From an uncultured Ilumatobacter sp. (GTDB taxonomy: Bacteria > Actinomycetota > Acidimicrobiia > Acidimicrobiales > Ilumatobacteraceae), in NCBI GenBank assembly GCA_937891565.1, contig CALAHA010000359.1:1-12560 (forward strand): DNA of 12,560 nucleotides. The letters are read 5' to 3'. Every line of letters begins with the position of its first letter. Position 1 is the stretch's first letter. The translations under genes were made by a program, and so were the position numbers. Below the pieces are notes generated by a model. It did not search any database and was not told where the DNA came from. It saw only the letters and a list, made by a program, of their open reading frames with translations. This document shows positions 1 to 6,681 of the stretch, piece after piece.

Positions 1-189
1 CTCGACGAACCCCACGCAGGCCTCGACGCAACTGGCCGTGACGAACTCGACGCCACGCTCGCCCAGGCTGCAGGCTCGGGCGCGACGATCCTGGTGGCGA
101 GCCACGAACTCGAGCGGGCCGGCAACCTGGCCACCCGCTCGGTCGAAGTGATCGCTGGCCAGGTCACAGCACTCGGAGATAGGAAATGA
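1..189 (+). CDS. ccmA: CcmA, heme exporter ABC ATPase (3' end, partial)
   Basis: This is the C-terminal 62 residues of an ABC-transporter ATPase whose start lies upstream of the window. The first residues, LDEPHAGLDATG, are the end of Walker B (LDEP, with the catalytic Glu) followed by the D-loop (GLDA). ASHE about 30 residues later is the H-loop with its switch histidine. Identity as CcmA rests on context: the next gene starts inside its stop codon and encodes CcmB, followed by the rest of the cytochrome c maturation set. In System I, CcmA is the cytoplasmic ATPase of the CcmABCD complex, which uses ATP to release heme-loaded CcmE from CcmC. The ABC fold is certain; the CcmA assignment is inferred from synteny because the N-terminal half is not visible. 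Confidence 0.9.
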   Translation, partial: LDEPHAGLDATGRDELDATLAQAAGSGATILVASHELERAGNLATRSVEVIAGQVTALGDRK

Positions 190-890
190 GTACCTGGAAG
201 GTCGCCTGCTTGATCGCGGTCAAAGACCTTCGAGTCGAGCGACGGAGCAAGATTGTCACCAACCAGGTCCTGCCGTTCGCAGGGATCACCATGGTCAGCT
301 TTGCATTCGCACTGGACAAGCAGAACGTGCTCGACACCGTTGCGCCCGGCCTCATCTGGCTGGCAACGACGTTCAGCTTGCTGATTCTGGTGCAACGCTC
401 GTTCTCCATCGAGACCGATGACGGAGCGCTCGACGCGATGCGCGTTGCCGGCATCGATGCCCGCGCGATCTTCCTCGGCAAAGCAATGGCACTAGCGGTC
501 CAACTTCTCGTGCTCGAAATACTGCTGCTGTTCGCTGCGGTCGTGTTCTACGGCGAATCCATCCAATCCAGCGGTGCGCAAGGCCCAGTTCTTGCCGTTG
601 TGCTCCTCGTCACGACTCTGGTCTCCGCGACGTGCGGGCTCGCTGCCGTGGGTACCCTGTACGGAGGCCTTGCCGCAGGGTTCAAGGGCAGCGAAACACT
701 TCTTCCGCTGCTCACGCTTCCTGCGGTGGCGCCGGTCCTGATCGGAGCAACCAAAGCGGTCGAATCAGCGGTCGGTACCGCAGGCGCAGTGGTGTCAGAA
801 GGTTGGCAATGGGTCGGCCTCCTGGCGGTTTTCGCTGTCGCATTCGGTATTGGCGGAGCGCTGGCGTTCGGCCCCCTGATCGACGAGTAG
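186..890 (+). CDS. ccmB: CcmB, heme exporter membrane subunit
   Basis: A 234-residue integral membrane protein, close to the usual CcmB length of about 220. It has roughly six hydrophobic stretches, near residues 28-45, 53-70, 100-122, 130-158, 170-188 and 208-228. The stretch QRSFSIETDDGALDAMRVAGID (about 70-91) matches the family's cytoplasmic loop, where the R-x-F-x-x-E-x-x-D-G-x-L pattern is typical. CcmB is the permease partner of CcmA in the complex that matures heme-loaded CcmE. The start ATG overlaps the ccmA stop as ATGA, and GGAG at 175-178, seven bases upstream, is a good ribosome binding site. Translational coupling with ccmA is therefore likely. The family call is by content and position; individual residues of CcmB are poorly conserved. 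Confidence 0.92.
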   Translation: MSTWKVACLIAVKDLRVERRSKIVTNQVLPFAGITMVSFAFALDKQNVLDTVAPGLIWLATTFSLLILVQRSFSIETDDGALDAMRVAGIDARAIFLGKAMALAVQLLVLEILLLFAAVVFYGESIQSSGAQGPVLAVVLLVTTLVSATCGLAAVGTLYGGLAAGFKGSETLLPLLTLPAVAPVLIGATKAVESAVGTAGAVVSEGWQWVGLLAVFAVAFGIGGALAFGPLIDE

Positions 891-908
891 TCGATGAGGA
901 ACTCGAGC

Positions 909-922
909 GGCGAGCAATCGCC
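909..922 (+). other. Small hairpin with GCAA tetraloop between ccmB and ccmC
   Basis: In the 70-bp gap between ccmB and ccmC, GGCGA (909-913) and TCGCC (918-922) form a perfect five-base-pair stem closed by GCAA, a GNRA-type tetraloop. There is no T-run after it, so it is not a classical terminator. It could affect mRNA stability or ccmC translation, but a stem this short can arise by chance in GC-rich DNA. The rest of the gap shows no strong ribosome binding site in front of ccmC. Confidence 0.25.
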
Positions 923-960
923 ACATATTCATCACCCAGCGAACGAACGACGGGCAACAG

Positions 961-1761
961 ATGACCACGATTGATCCAGCGAGAACCGAGCTGCAACCGA
1001 GCGAACCGCCGCCACAGCGTCGGTCGACCGGCACTCGCGCAACGCGTCTTGTCGGCATTGGCTGCATCACGGCGATGGGCTGGCTCGTTGCGTTCGGCCT
1101 GGGCTTCTCGCCGGCCGATCGTGACCAAAAAGAATCAGTTCGCATCCTCTACGTGCACGTTCCGACGATCTGGCTGGCCTACCTCGCCTTTGTCGTCACT
1201 GCCGTTTCATCGGGTTTGTATCTGCTGACCAAGAAGCAGTCGCTCGGTTGGGACCGTGTCGCAGGCGCCAGCGCCGAAATTGGCGTGGCATTCGTGGCGG
1301 TCACGCTCGCTGTCGGCTCGCTGTGGGGTCGCCTCACCTGGGGCGTCTTCTGGCAGTGGGACGCACGGCTCACTACCACTGCGCTCCTGTTTGTCACGTA
1401 CATCGGTTACCTCGCGGTGCGGCGACTCGGCGGGAGCCATCAACAGCGCGCCAAGCGCAGTGCTGTGCTCGGCATGATCGCCGTCATCGAGATCCCACTC
1501 GTCCACTTCAGCGTCAAGATGTGGCGCAGCCTTCATCAAGAGGCCACCGTTGCCAACCTCGACGGCGACACGAAGATGGACGGGATCATGCTGTTCAGTC
1601 TCTTCGTCGGCGTCATCGCCTTCACGTTCTTGTACGTCTGGTTGATGCTGCACCGCACGCGGGCAATGGCGATGGAAGACATGCTCGAAGACCGCGGCCT
1701 CGACGACGCACTCATTGCTCGTCGTGCTGAAGCAGCCAACCAGCAGAACGGAGCCCACTGA
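961..1761 (+). CDS. ccmC: CcmC, heme handling protein for CcmE loading
   Basis: A 266-residue membrane protein of the heme-handling (HHP) superfamily with about six membrane segments. The tryptophan-rich WWD signature is present as GVFWQWDARLT (residues 128-138). The two flanking heme-ligand histidines are H66 in LYVHVPTIW and H182 in PLVHFSVKMW, equivalent to the conserved histidines before and after the WWD loop in E. coli CcmC. CcmC presents heme at the outer membrane face and drives its covalent attachment to CcmE. The N-terminus (about 1-28) is a polar, proline/arginine-rich extension, longer than in proteobacterial CcmC. The stop overlaps the ccmD start (TGATG). No strong Shine-Dalgarno is seen; ATG 961 is chosen because it gives a full-length protein just before the first membrane segment. 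Confidence 0.97.
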   Translation: MTTIDPARTELQPSEPPPQRRSTGTRATRLVGIGCITAMGWLVAFGLGFSPADRDQKESVRILYVHVPTIWLAYLAFVVTAVSSGLYLLTKKQSLGWDRVAGASAEIGVAFVAVTLAVGSLWGRLTWGVFWQWDARLTTTALLFVTYIGYLAVRRLGGSHQQRAKRSAVLGMIAVIEIPLVHFSVKMWRSLHQEATVANLDGDTKMDGIMLFSLFVGVIAFTFLYVWLMLHRTRAMAMEDMLEDRGLDDALIARRAEAANQQNGAH

Positions 1762-1895
1762 TGGAAGACGCAGGTTTCATCCTGGGAAGCTATTTCCTGA
1801 CCTTCGCCACCGTGGGCCTGTTCGCATGGCGGACGCTCCGATCTGGGCGCAAGCTCGCTGATCAGATTCCCGACGACGACAAGTACTGGCTCTAG
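1761..1895 (+). CDS. ccmD: CcmD-like small membrane protein
   Basis: A 44-codon ORF whose ATG overlaps the ccmC stop as TGATG and ends nine bases before ccmE. Its layout is that of CcmD: a short N-terminus with G-F-I-L-G-S-Y-F, one membrane segment (about residues 6-25), then a basic stretch (RTLRSGRK, 24-31) and an acidic tail ending in DDDKYWL. The basic side after the membrane segment places the N-terminus outside and the C-terminus in the cytoplasm, matching the family topology. CcmD joins CcmABC and is needed to release holo-CcmE from CcmC. Sequence conservation in CcmD is low, so the call rests on size, topology and its position between ccmC and ccmE. Confidence 0.85.
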   Translation: MEDAGFILGSYFLTFATVGLFAWRTLRSGRKLADQIPDDDKYWL

Positions 1896-1904
1896 CAAAA
1901 TTTC

Positions 1905-2435
1905 ATGAATACGCCCGAATCAATCCCAACGACCTCGAACGATGGCTCCGACATGGATCTGTCACCACGAACCAACGTCGACGGCACTGCCGTGGGCGTC
2001 AAGCGCAAACGCAATGTTGTACCCCTCATCGTGCTCGCAATGGTCTTTGTTGCTGGCGGCGTCATTGTCACGCAGTTCCTCACGTCCGCAGTCGACTACT
2101 ACTGCAACGTCGACGAAGTGGGCGTGCGTGACGGCTGTGATGGCGATCGTCGGATCCGTTTGCAGGGCACCGTCGATAAGGGTTCGGTCGATATTGCGAA
2201 TGGCGTCACCGCATTCACCATTTCGTTCAATGGTGAGCATCTCCCGGTTCGTTACGAAGGCCAACCCGGAGGCATCTTCCGGGAGTGCCTGCCTGTTGTC
2301 GTGCACGGTGTGATCGACAACGGTGCGCTCCTCGGAGACCGCGTCGAGGTAAGGCATTCCGACGAGTACGTCTCGGTCAATGACGAGCGCGTCGCTGACG
2401 CACAGGATCTCGGATGCGACGCTGGTTCTGCATGA
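1905..2435 (+). CDS. ccmE: CcmE, periplasmic-side heme chaperone, cysteine-rich variant
   Basis: A 176-residue protein with a polar N-terminal tail (1-36), one membrane anchor (about 37-60) and an extracytoplasmic OB-fold domain. CcmE binds heme covalently through a histidine in an HxxxY motif and carries it from CcmC to CcmF. Here the motif is H151-S-D-E-Y155 in VEVRHSDEY. The preceding PGGIFRECLPVVVHGVI (121-137) aligns with the family's D-x-F-R-E-G-x-x-V-V-V-x-G strand, with Cys128 where Gly is usual. Unusually, the soluble domain holds four cysteines: C67, C78, C128 and C171. C67 and C78 lie in the segment before the first OB strand, where E. coli CcmE has none. The tail after the heme site is short. 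It starts nine bases after ccmD; no Shine-Dalgarno is visible. Confidence 0.95.
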   Translation: MNTPESIPTTSNDGSDMDLSPRTNVDGTAVGVKRKRNVVPLIVLAMVFVAGGVIVTQFLTSAVDYYCNVDEVGVRDGCDGDRRIRLQGTVDKGSVDIANGVTAFTISFNGEHLPVRYEGQPGGIFRECLPVVVHGVIDNGALLGDRVEVRHSDEYVSVNDERVADAQDLGCDAGSA

Positions 2436-2448
2436 CCGCCGAGGTAGC

Positions 2449-2477
2449 GGTCACACTGTGCCAGGCACAGTGTGACC
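2449..2477. repeat. Perfect 14-bp inverted repeat between ccmE and ccmF
   Basis: GGTCACACTGTGCC (2449-2462), one A (2463), then its exact reverse complement GGCACAGTGTGACC (2464-2477). It fills most of the 49-bp gap between ccmE and ccmF and ends seven bases before the ccmF ATG. As RNA it can fold into a long hairpin with a very small loop; as DNA it is a nearly continuous dyad. No T-run follows and the operon continues, so a strong terminator is unlikely. Plausible roles are a repressor operator for an internal ccmF promoter, or an mRNA hairpin that sets stability or masks the ccmF start. Which of these applies cannot be told from the sequence. Confidence 0.9.
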
Positions 2478-2484
2478 AGACGTC

Positions 2485-4512
2485 ATGATCGCAGCGTCGC
2501 TGAACTCAGCCGTTGGCCGTGCCGGGCTGATGTTGATGCTCGGTGCATCGGTTTTCGGTGCGCTTGCGGTGCTGTATGGCATCCGCAAGGGCGACAAAAA
2601 GCTGCTTCGCCAGAGCCCCCGCTACGCATGGCTGGCATTGGCAGGTATCACGCTGTCGGTTGTGATGATGCAGCGCGCCCTGATGACCCGCGACTTCTCG
2701 ATGGCGTACATCCAGCAGGTCGGCTCGCCTGACACCCCGGCGCTCTACAACTTCGCTGCGATGTGGTCGGCGCTCGAAGGGTCGATTCTGCTTTGGGCGT
2801 TCGTGCTCACGGGCTTTACCGCTGCGGTGGCCTGGCGATTCCGCAAACGAACCGACGACGTCCTCGTCGGCTGGGCATTGATCGTGATGTTTGTGGTCAC
2901 GGCGTTCTTTGCGATGGTCAGCTTCGGCCCTGCCGACCCGTTCTCCAACGGCGTCGCAGGATTCAATCCGGCAACGGCGCCAGGCCCCAACCCGTTGCTT
3001 CAGAACCACATTTTGGTGCTGTTCCACCCACCGATCCTGTATCTCGGTTTCGTTGGATTCACGGTGCCATTCGCGTTCGCGATCGCTGCATTGGTGACCG
3101 GTCGACTTGGCGAAGGCTGGCTACTCGAAACTCGTCGCTGGGCGCTGTTCTCGTGGTCGTTCCTCACGATCGGCATCCTGCTCGGCGGATGGTGGAGCTA
3201 CGAAGTGCTCGGTTGGGGTGGCGTGTGGGCATGGGATCCTGTCGAAAACGCTTCACTGTTGCCGTGGTTGACGGGTACTGCGTACGTCCACTCGGTGTTG
3301 GTGCAGGAGCGACGCGGGATGCTGCGGGTCTGGAACCTCAGCTTGCTGGTCGCCACCTTCTCCCTCACAATTCTTGGCACATTCCTCACGCGATCAGGCG
3401 TGATTGAGTCGGTGCACGCATTTGGTGACGGTCCAGTTGGCGCTTGGTTCCTCAGCTTCTTCGGTTTGATCGTCGTCGTGTCGCTTGGCCTGATTGCATG
3501 GCGCGGCGACCGACTCCGTTCGCCCGGCTCAATCGATTCGCCGCTGTCTCGCGAAGGAGCGTTCCTCGCCAACAACGTGCTGTTCACGGTCTTTGCCTTC
3601 GTAGTGCTCCTCGGTACGTTGTTCCCACTGCTCGTCGAGGTCCTTGACGACCGTCGGACGATCGTGGGCGCTCCATACTTCGACCGGTTGAGCATGCCGA
3701 TCGGCCTTATGTTGCTCTTCCTGATGGCGATAGCCCCGGTGCTGCCATGGCGTAAAGCCTCGACCGAATTGTTGCGGGATCGACTTTTCTGGCCAGCCTG
3801 GGCTGGTGCCGGAGCGTTGGTCTTTTCGGTCGCCGTCGGCGCCACCGGATGGGCGCCGCTTGTTGCCTTTGCCCTTGCCGGTTTCGCTGCCGGCGCGGCC
3901 CTTCGCCAGATTGTGCTTGCCACTCGGCGGCAGGGCTGGCGCGGCTTCGTCGGCCGTGCGAACGGTGGCATGATCGTCCATCTTGGCGTCATCATGATCG
4001 CCGTGGCGCTTGCATCGTCGAACAGTTTCACCCACGCGACGCGGCTCCAGCTCGAACAAAACGTCGTCCAGGAGTGGTCTGGTCACACCTTCGAACTCAC
4101 CTCGCTGACGGAGAACACCAGCCAGGCGGGCCAAAGCGCACTTGAAGCGCGAGTTATTTTGGATGGCAGCAAGACGATCGTTCCGGCGATCACCACATAT
4201 CTCAATATCGGCCTCGATGTGCCCACACCTGGTGTGCGGACTGGCCTGACCAACGACGTGTACCTCACGCTCGAACAGGGCTCGCAGCCCGGCGACACGT
4301 CCGTCTCGATCCAGGCTTTCGTCCGGCCCATGATCTTGTGGCTGTGGATCGGCGGCCTTGTGATGGGAGTTGGCACGCTCCTTGCCGCGTTCCCCGGGAA
4401 CAAACGGCGCCGTGCAACCGACCCCGTGTCGGCGCCGATCGCCACAGGCCGCCCCGATGTCCAGCGCCCTGAGGGCGAACCGGAACCAGAGCCTGCCGGG
4501 GCCAGCGCATGA
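2485..4512 (+). CDS. ccmF: CcmF, cytochrome c heme lyase core subunit
   Basis: A 675-residue polytopic membrane protein, near the usual 640-680. The WWD domain is clear: GGWWSYEVLGWGGVWAWDP (234-252) followed by VENASLLPW. Four functional histidines are present: H181 (LFHPPILY), H269 (AYVHS), H311 (ESVHAF) and H499 (IVHLG). Their spacing (88, 42, 188) is the same as for H173, H261, H303 and H491 of E. coli CcmF, where the pairs bind the WWD-site heme and a stable heme b. CcmF, with CcmH/CcmI, takes heme from CcmE and ligates it to apocytochrome c on the outer face. About 15 membrane segments are visible, with a soluble domain around 515-612 before the last one. The tail (640-675) is Pro/Glu-rich. 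The stop overlaps ccmG (ATGA). No Shine-Dalgarno is seen. Confidence 0.98.
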   Translation: MIAASLNSAVGRAGLMLMLGASVFGALAVLYGIRKGDKKLLRQSPRYAWLALAGITLSVVMMQRALMTRDFSMAYIQQVGSPDTPALYNFAAMWSALEGSILLWAFVLTGFTAAVAWRFRKRTDDVLVGWALIVMFVVTAFFAMVSFGPADPFSNGVAGFNPATAPGPNPLLQNHILVLFHPPILYLGFVGFTVPFAFAIAALVTGRLGEGWLLETRRWALFSWSFLTIGILLGGWWSYEVLGWGGVWAWDPVENASLLPWLTGTAYVHSVLVQERRGMLRVWNLSLLVATFSLTILGTFLTRSGVIESVHAFGDGPVGAWFLSFFGLIVVVSLGLIAWRGDRLRSPGSIDSPLSREGAFLANNVLFTVFAFVVLLGTLFPLLVEVLDDRRTIVGAPYFDRLSMPIGLMLLFLMAIAPVLPWRKASTELLRDRLFWPAWAGAGALVFSVAVGATGWAPLVAFALAGFAAGAALRQIVLATRRQGWRGFVGRANGGMIVHLGVIMIAVALASSNSFTHATRLQLEQNVVQEWSGHTFELTSLTENTSQAGQSALEARVILDGSKTIVPAITTYLNIGLDVPTPGVRTGLTNDVYLTLEQGSQPGDTSVSIQAFVRPMILWLWIGGLVMGVGTLLAAFPGNKRRRATDPVSAPIATGRPDVQRPEGEPEPEPAGASA

Positions 4513-5108
4513 CAGAGGCCAGCGACGATCTGATCGATCCGACCGACATGGGCGAGCGGCGTCCCAACCGAGTCGCCCCGTGGATTGCCATGGCTATTGC
4601 CATCACGATGGTCGGCCTCTTCGTTGTCCTCATTGGGGCCGACTCCGAGGGCGGGCAAGACGCGCAGTCGCCGCTGCTTGGTCGGCCCGCACCGGAGGCA
4701 ACTGGCACCCTGCTCGACGGCAGCAACTTCGATTTGTCGCAGCGCAAGGGAAGTTGGGTTGTCCTCAATTTTTTTCGAGCTGACTGTATTCCGTGCATCC
4801 AAGAGCACCCCGATCTCGTTGAGTTCACCGAGCAGCAAGCAGCTTTGGGGATCGACGGCGCCGAGTTCTATTCGATTGTCGTCGACGACAGCCGCGAGGA
4901 TGTCGAAAAGTTTTTCGCCGACAACGGCGGCGATTGGCCGGTCGTGCTCGATCACCAGTTGATTGACGTCGCCTTTGGCGTTGCCCTCGTGCCCGAGACA
5001 TGGATCATCGATCCGAGTGGCATCGTCGAGGCCCGAATCATCAGTCGGGTTTCAACCGAACGTCTAAATATTACGATGCAGCAACTCCGCGAGGTTTACG
5101 CCCGATGA
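4509..5108 (+). CDS. ccmG: CcmG/DsbE-like membrane-anchored thioredoxin
   Basis: A 199-residue TlpA/ResA/DsbE-type thioredoxin. A single membrane anchor (about 24-43) is followed by a thioredoxin fold facing outside. The active site is C93-I-P-C96 in FFRADCIPC, and the cis-proline is P162 in ALVPETWIID. CcmG reduces the apocytochrome CxxCH (directly or through CcmH) so that heme can attach. The residue before the first cysteine is Asp, where most family members have Trp (WCxxC). That may shift the redox potential. The start overlaps the ccmF stop as ATGA. A general TlpA/ResA protein is the alternative by sequence alone; its place between ccmF and ccmH makes CcmG the better call. Confidence 0.93.
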   Translation: MTEASDDLIDPTDMGERRPNRVAPWIAMAIAITMVGLFVVLIGADSEGGQDAQSPLLGRPAPEATGTLLDGSNFDLSQRKGSWVVLNFFRADCIPCIQEHPDLVEFTEQQAALGIDGAEFYSIVVDDSREDVEKFFADNGGDWPVVLDHQLIDVAFGVALVPETWIIDPSGIVEARIISRVSTERLNITMQQLREVYAR

Positions 5109-5174
5109 TGCCCTCGTCGTGCCGTGTCGAGCCCCACAACTTGGACAGGAACATACACAGATTGCGCAGCTCGA

Positions 5175-5663
5175 ATGAATAATCTGAATCGTCGGCTGAA
5201 GTCGTGGCCGAGCTGGGTCGTGCTGCTGATCGTCGTCGCGTCGGTGCTCGCTGTTGGGTCGACACGCAGCGCTGGGCCGCAAACCCAAGAAGAACGAATT
5301 GATGCGGTTGCTCGACGCGTCGCCTGCCCGGTCTGTAACGGTGAGAGCGTCTTCGAGTCGCGCAACCGAGCCTCGCGGGCGATTCGCAACGAGATCACCG
5401 GCCTCGTCCGGGCGACTGACGCAACTGACGACCAGATCATCGCAGGGCTCGAGAACACCTATGGCGCTGATGTGCTGCTTGTCCCCAAGGCGACCGGATT
5501 CGACGCACTGATCTGGGTCTTGCCGACCGTTGCCTTTGTGCTCGGTGTGGCTGGGCTGGGGGTCGCCTTCCGGCGATGGAAGCTGCAGGCGGCCGCCAAT
5601 GTCGACCCAACCGACGCCGATCGTGACCTCGTCGCTGCAGCGCTTCGCGATCGCAATCAATGA
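5175..5663 (+). CDS. ccmH: CcmH (CycL-type) apocytochrome c thiol reductase subunit
   Basis: From ATG 5175 the product has 162 residues. It has an N-terminal signal/anchor (about 13-28), a three-helix soluble domain with the CcmH signature RRVACPVCNGESVFESRN (redox pair C51 and C54), and a second membrane segment (about 110-132) after YGADVLLVPKATGFDALIW, which matches the family's Y-G-D-x-V-x-x-x-P-x-x-x-x-x-x-x-x-W region. CcmH holds or reduces apocytochrome c near CcmF. The same frame stays open upstream to a GTG at 5124 (17 more residues, including an odd Cys before the signal sequence), but the stretch from 5109 looks non-coding and gives a poor signal peptide. Neither start has a clear Shine-Dalgarno. 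The stop overlaps the next gene as ATGA. Confidence 0.93.
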   Translation: MNNLNRRLKSWPSWVVLLIVVASVLAVGSTRSAGPQTQEERIDAVARRVACPVCNGESVFESRNRASRAIRNEITGLVRATDATDDQIIAGLENTYGADVLLVPKATGFDALIWVLPTVAFVLGVAGLGVAFRRWKLQAAANVDPTDADRDLVAAALRDRNQ

Positions 5664-6511
5664 CTGCGATGAATAACGGCGAGACAGAGCAGCACGACGC
5701 AGAACCGAACGAGGTCGACGACGGTGTCGACCCCGAACAGGAGATCACGCCGTTGCGAAGCGGAGCCCACCTCGAACGGATTGCTGAGTTGGAAGAAGAG
5801 CGGCGCTTTCTTCTGCGTTCGCTCGAGGACCTCGAGCGAGAACACAACGTCGGCGATGTCGACGATGGGGACTACGCGACTCTCCTCGACGGCTACACCG
5901 TTCGCACCGCAGCGGTGTTGCGCGAGATCGGTTCGGGAAAATCGCGCCTTGCCTCCAAGAAGCCACGCCGCTGGGGACGCCTCGTCATGACGAGTGCTGC
6001 AGTACTCGCATTGGCAATCGGGATTGGATTCGTACTCGCAAACGCCTTTGGTGAACGCGGAGCGGGCCAAGAGATCACTGGCTTCGACCCCGGCAACGAC
6101 GCACGCGTCGTCCTCGCGTCGGCCCGCGACGCCGTGAACGAAGGCGATTTTGGGCTCGCAAATTCGCTCTTCGCGCGAGTCGTCCAGATGGAGCGTGAGC
6201 GCGAAGTCGACAACGTCGAGGCAATCACCTACTTCGGATGGACTCTTGCGCTCCAGTCTGTGCAAGACCCCGACGCCGAATCATCCGGCCAGCGACTTGA
6301 TGCTGCTCGTGTTGCGTTGCGCCAGGCGATTGAGCTCGACGACGATTACGCCGACCCGAACTGTTTCCTTGCGATTATCGAGTTCAACTTCTTTGACGAC
6401 GCTGATGCGGCGCTCCCGTTTGTCAATGCGTGCCAGGAAAAGAACCCGACCTCTGACATGGAACAACTTGTCGCCGGGTTCGCCGCCGAGATCCGCGCCG
6501 CAGCCGGCTGA
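5660..6511 (+). CDS. ccmI: CcmI-like TPR protein with membrane anchor
   Basis: A 283-residue protein starting in the ccmH stop (ATGA). An acidic N-terminus is followed by a coiled-coil-prone stretch (about 36-63, rich in Glu/Leu/Arg), then EHNVGDVDDGDYATLLDGY (61-79). That pattern, a helix ending in LExD, then G-x-(I/V)-x-x-x-D-Y, recalls the cytoplasmic loop of CcmI/CycH. One membrane segment (about 109-129) is followed by an outside domain (148-270) of paired helices fitting tetratricopeptide repeats, e.g. 148-176, 186-202, 214-226 and 232-260. CcmI proteins bind the C-terminal helix of apocytochrome c and chaperone it to CcmF/H. CcmI normally has two membrane segments; only one is clear here, so this is a CcmI-like variant rather than a textbook CcmI. 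Confidence 0.8.
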   Translation: MTAMNNGETEQHDAEPNEVDDGVDPEQEITPLRSGAHLERIAELEEERRFLLRSLEDLEREHNVGDVDDGDYATLLDGYTVRTAAVLREIGSGKSRLASKKPRRWGRLVMTSAAVLALAIGIGFVLANAFGERGAGQEITGFDPGNDARVVLASARDAVNEGDFGLANSLFARVVQMEREREVDNVEAITYFGWTLALQSVQDPDAESSGQRLDAARVALRQAIELDDDYADPNCFLAIIEFNFFDDADAALPFVNACQEKNPTSDMEQLVAGFAAEIRAAAG

Positions 6512-6515
6512 GAGA

Positions 6516-6550
6516 CAGCGGAACGAGACGCAGCGGAACGAGACGCAGCC
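6516..6550 (+). repeat. 15-bp tandem duplication just after ccmI
   Basis: CAGCGGAACGAGACG occurs twice in a row (6516-6530, 6531-6545) and is followed by CAGC, the start of a third copy. It begins five bases after the ccmI stop. In the ccmI frame it would read as a five-residue unit (Ala-Glu-Arg-Asp-Ala) twice, and the frame stays open after the stop until a TGA at 6569-6571. It may be a former tail of CcmI cut off by a point mutation to TGA, or slippage in non-coding DNA. Confidence 0.85.
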
Positions 6551-6558
6551 AAGGTTTC

Positions 6559-6663
6559 GTGGCTGGCGTGACCGCCTCGCTGGTCCTTGTGATTGTCGGG
6601 ATCATTCTCTGCTTTCTGTTCGTCCCGTGGATCCTCGCGGTCATCTTCGGCGCAGTCCGCTGA
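6559..6663 (+). CDS. Possible 34-residue single-pass membrane peptide
   Basis: A GTG-started ORF (6559) encodes a short polar start (V-A-G-V-T-A-S), one long hydrophobic helix (about residues 8-30, rich in V, I, L and F with C18 and P23-W24) and a final Arg. Third codon positions are mostly G or C, like the surrounding genes. AAGG (6551-6554) four bases upstream is a weak, closely spaced ribosome binding site; a second GTG at 6568 is the alternative start. It follows ccmI on the same strand and could be the last gene of the operon. No family is recognised. A chance hydrophobic ORF cannot be excluded. Confidence 0.45.
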   Translation: MAGVTASLVLVIVGIILCFLFVPWILAVIFGAVR

Positions 6664-6681
6664 CCGGAGCGCTCATGCCGC

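Noticed and set aside
2449..2477. Intrinsic terminator between ccmE and ccmF
   Set aside because: The hairpin is strong but no T-run follows, and the next gene of the same pathway starts seven bases later.
3198..4955. Long open frames on the minus strand opposite ccmF and ccmG
   Set aside because: They lie antisense to genes with clear conserved motifs, and their translations are Arg/Thr/Pro-rich without any family pattern, as expected for high-GC shadow frames.
5124..5174. GTG start for CcmH, adding 17 residues
   Set aside because: It places a polar Cys-containing stretch before the signal sequence and has no ribosome binding site. Kept only as an alternative.
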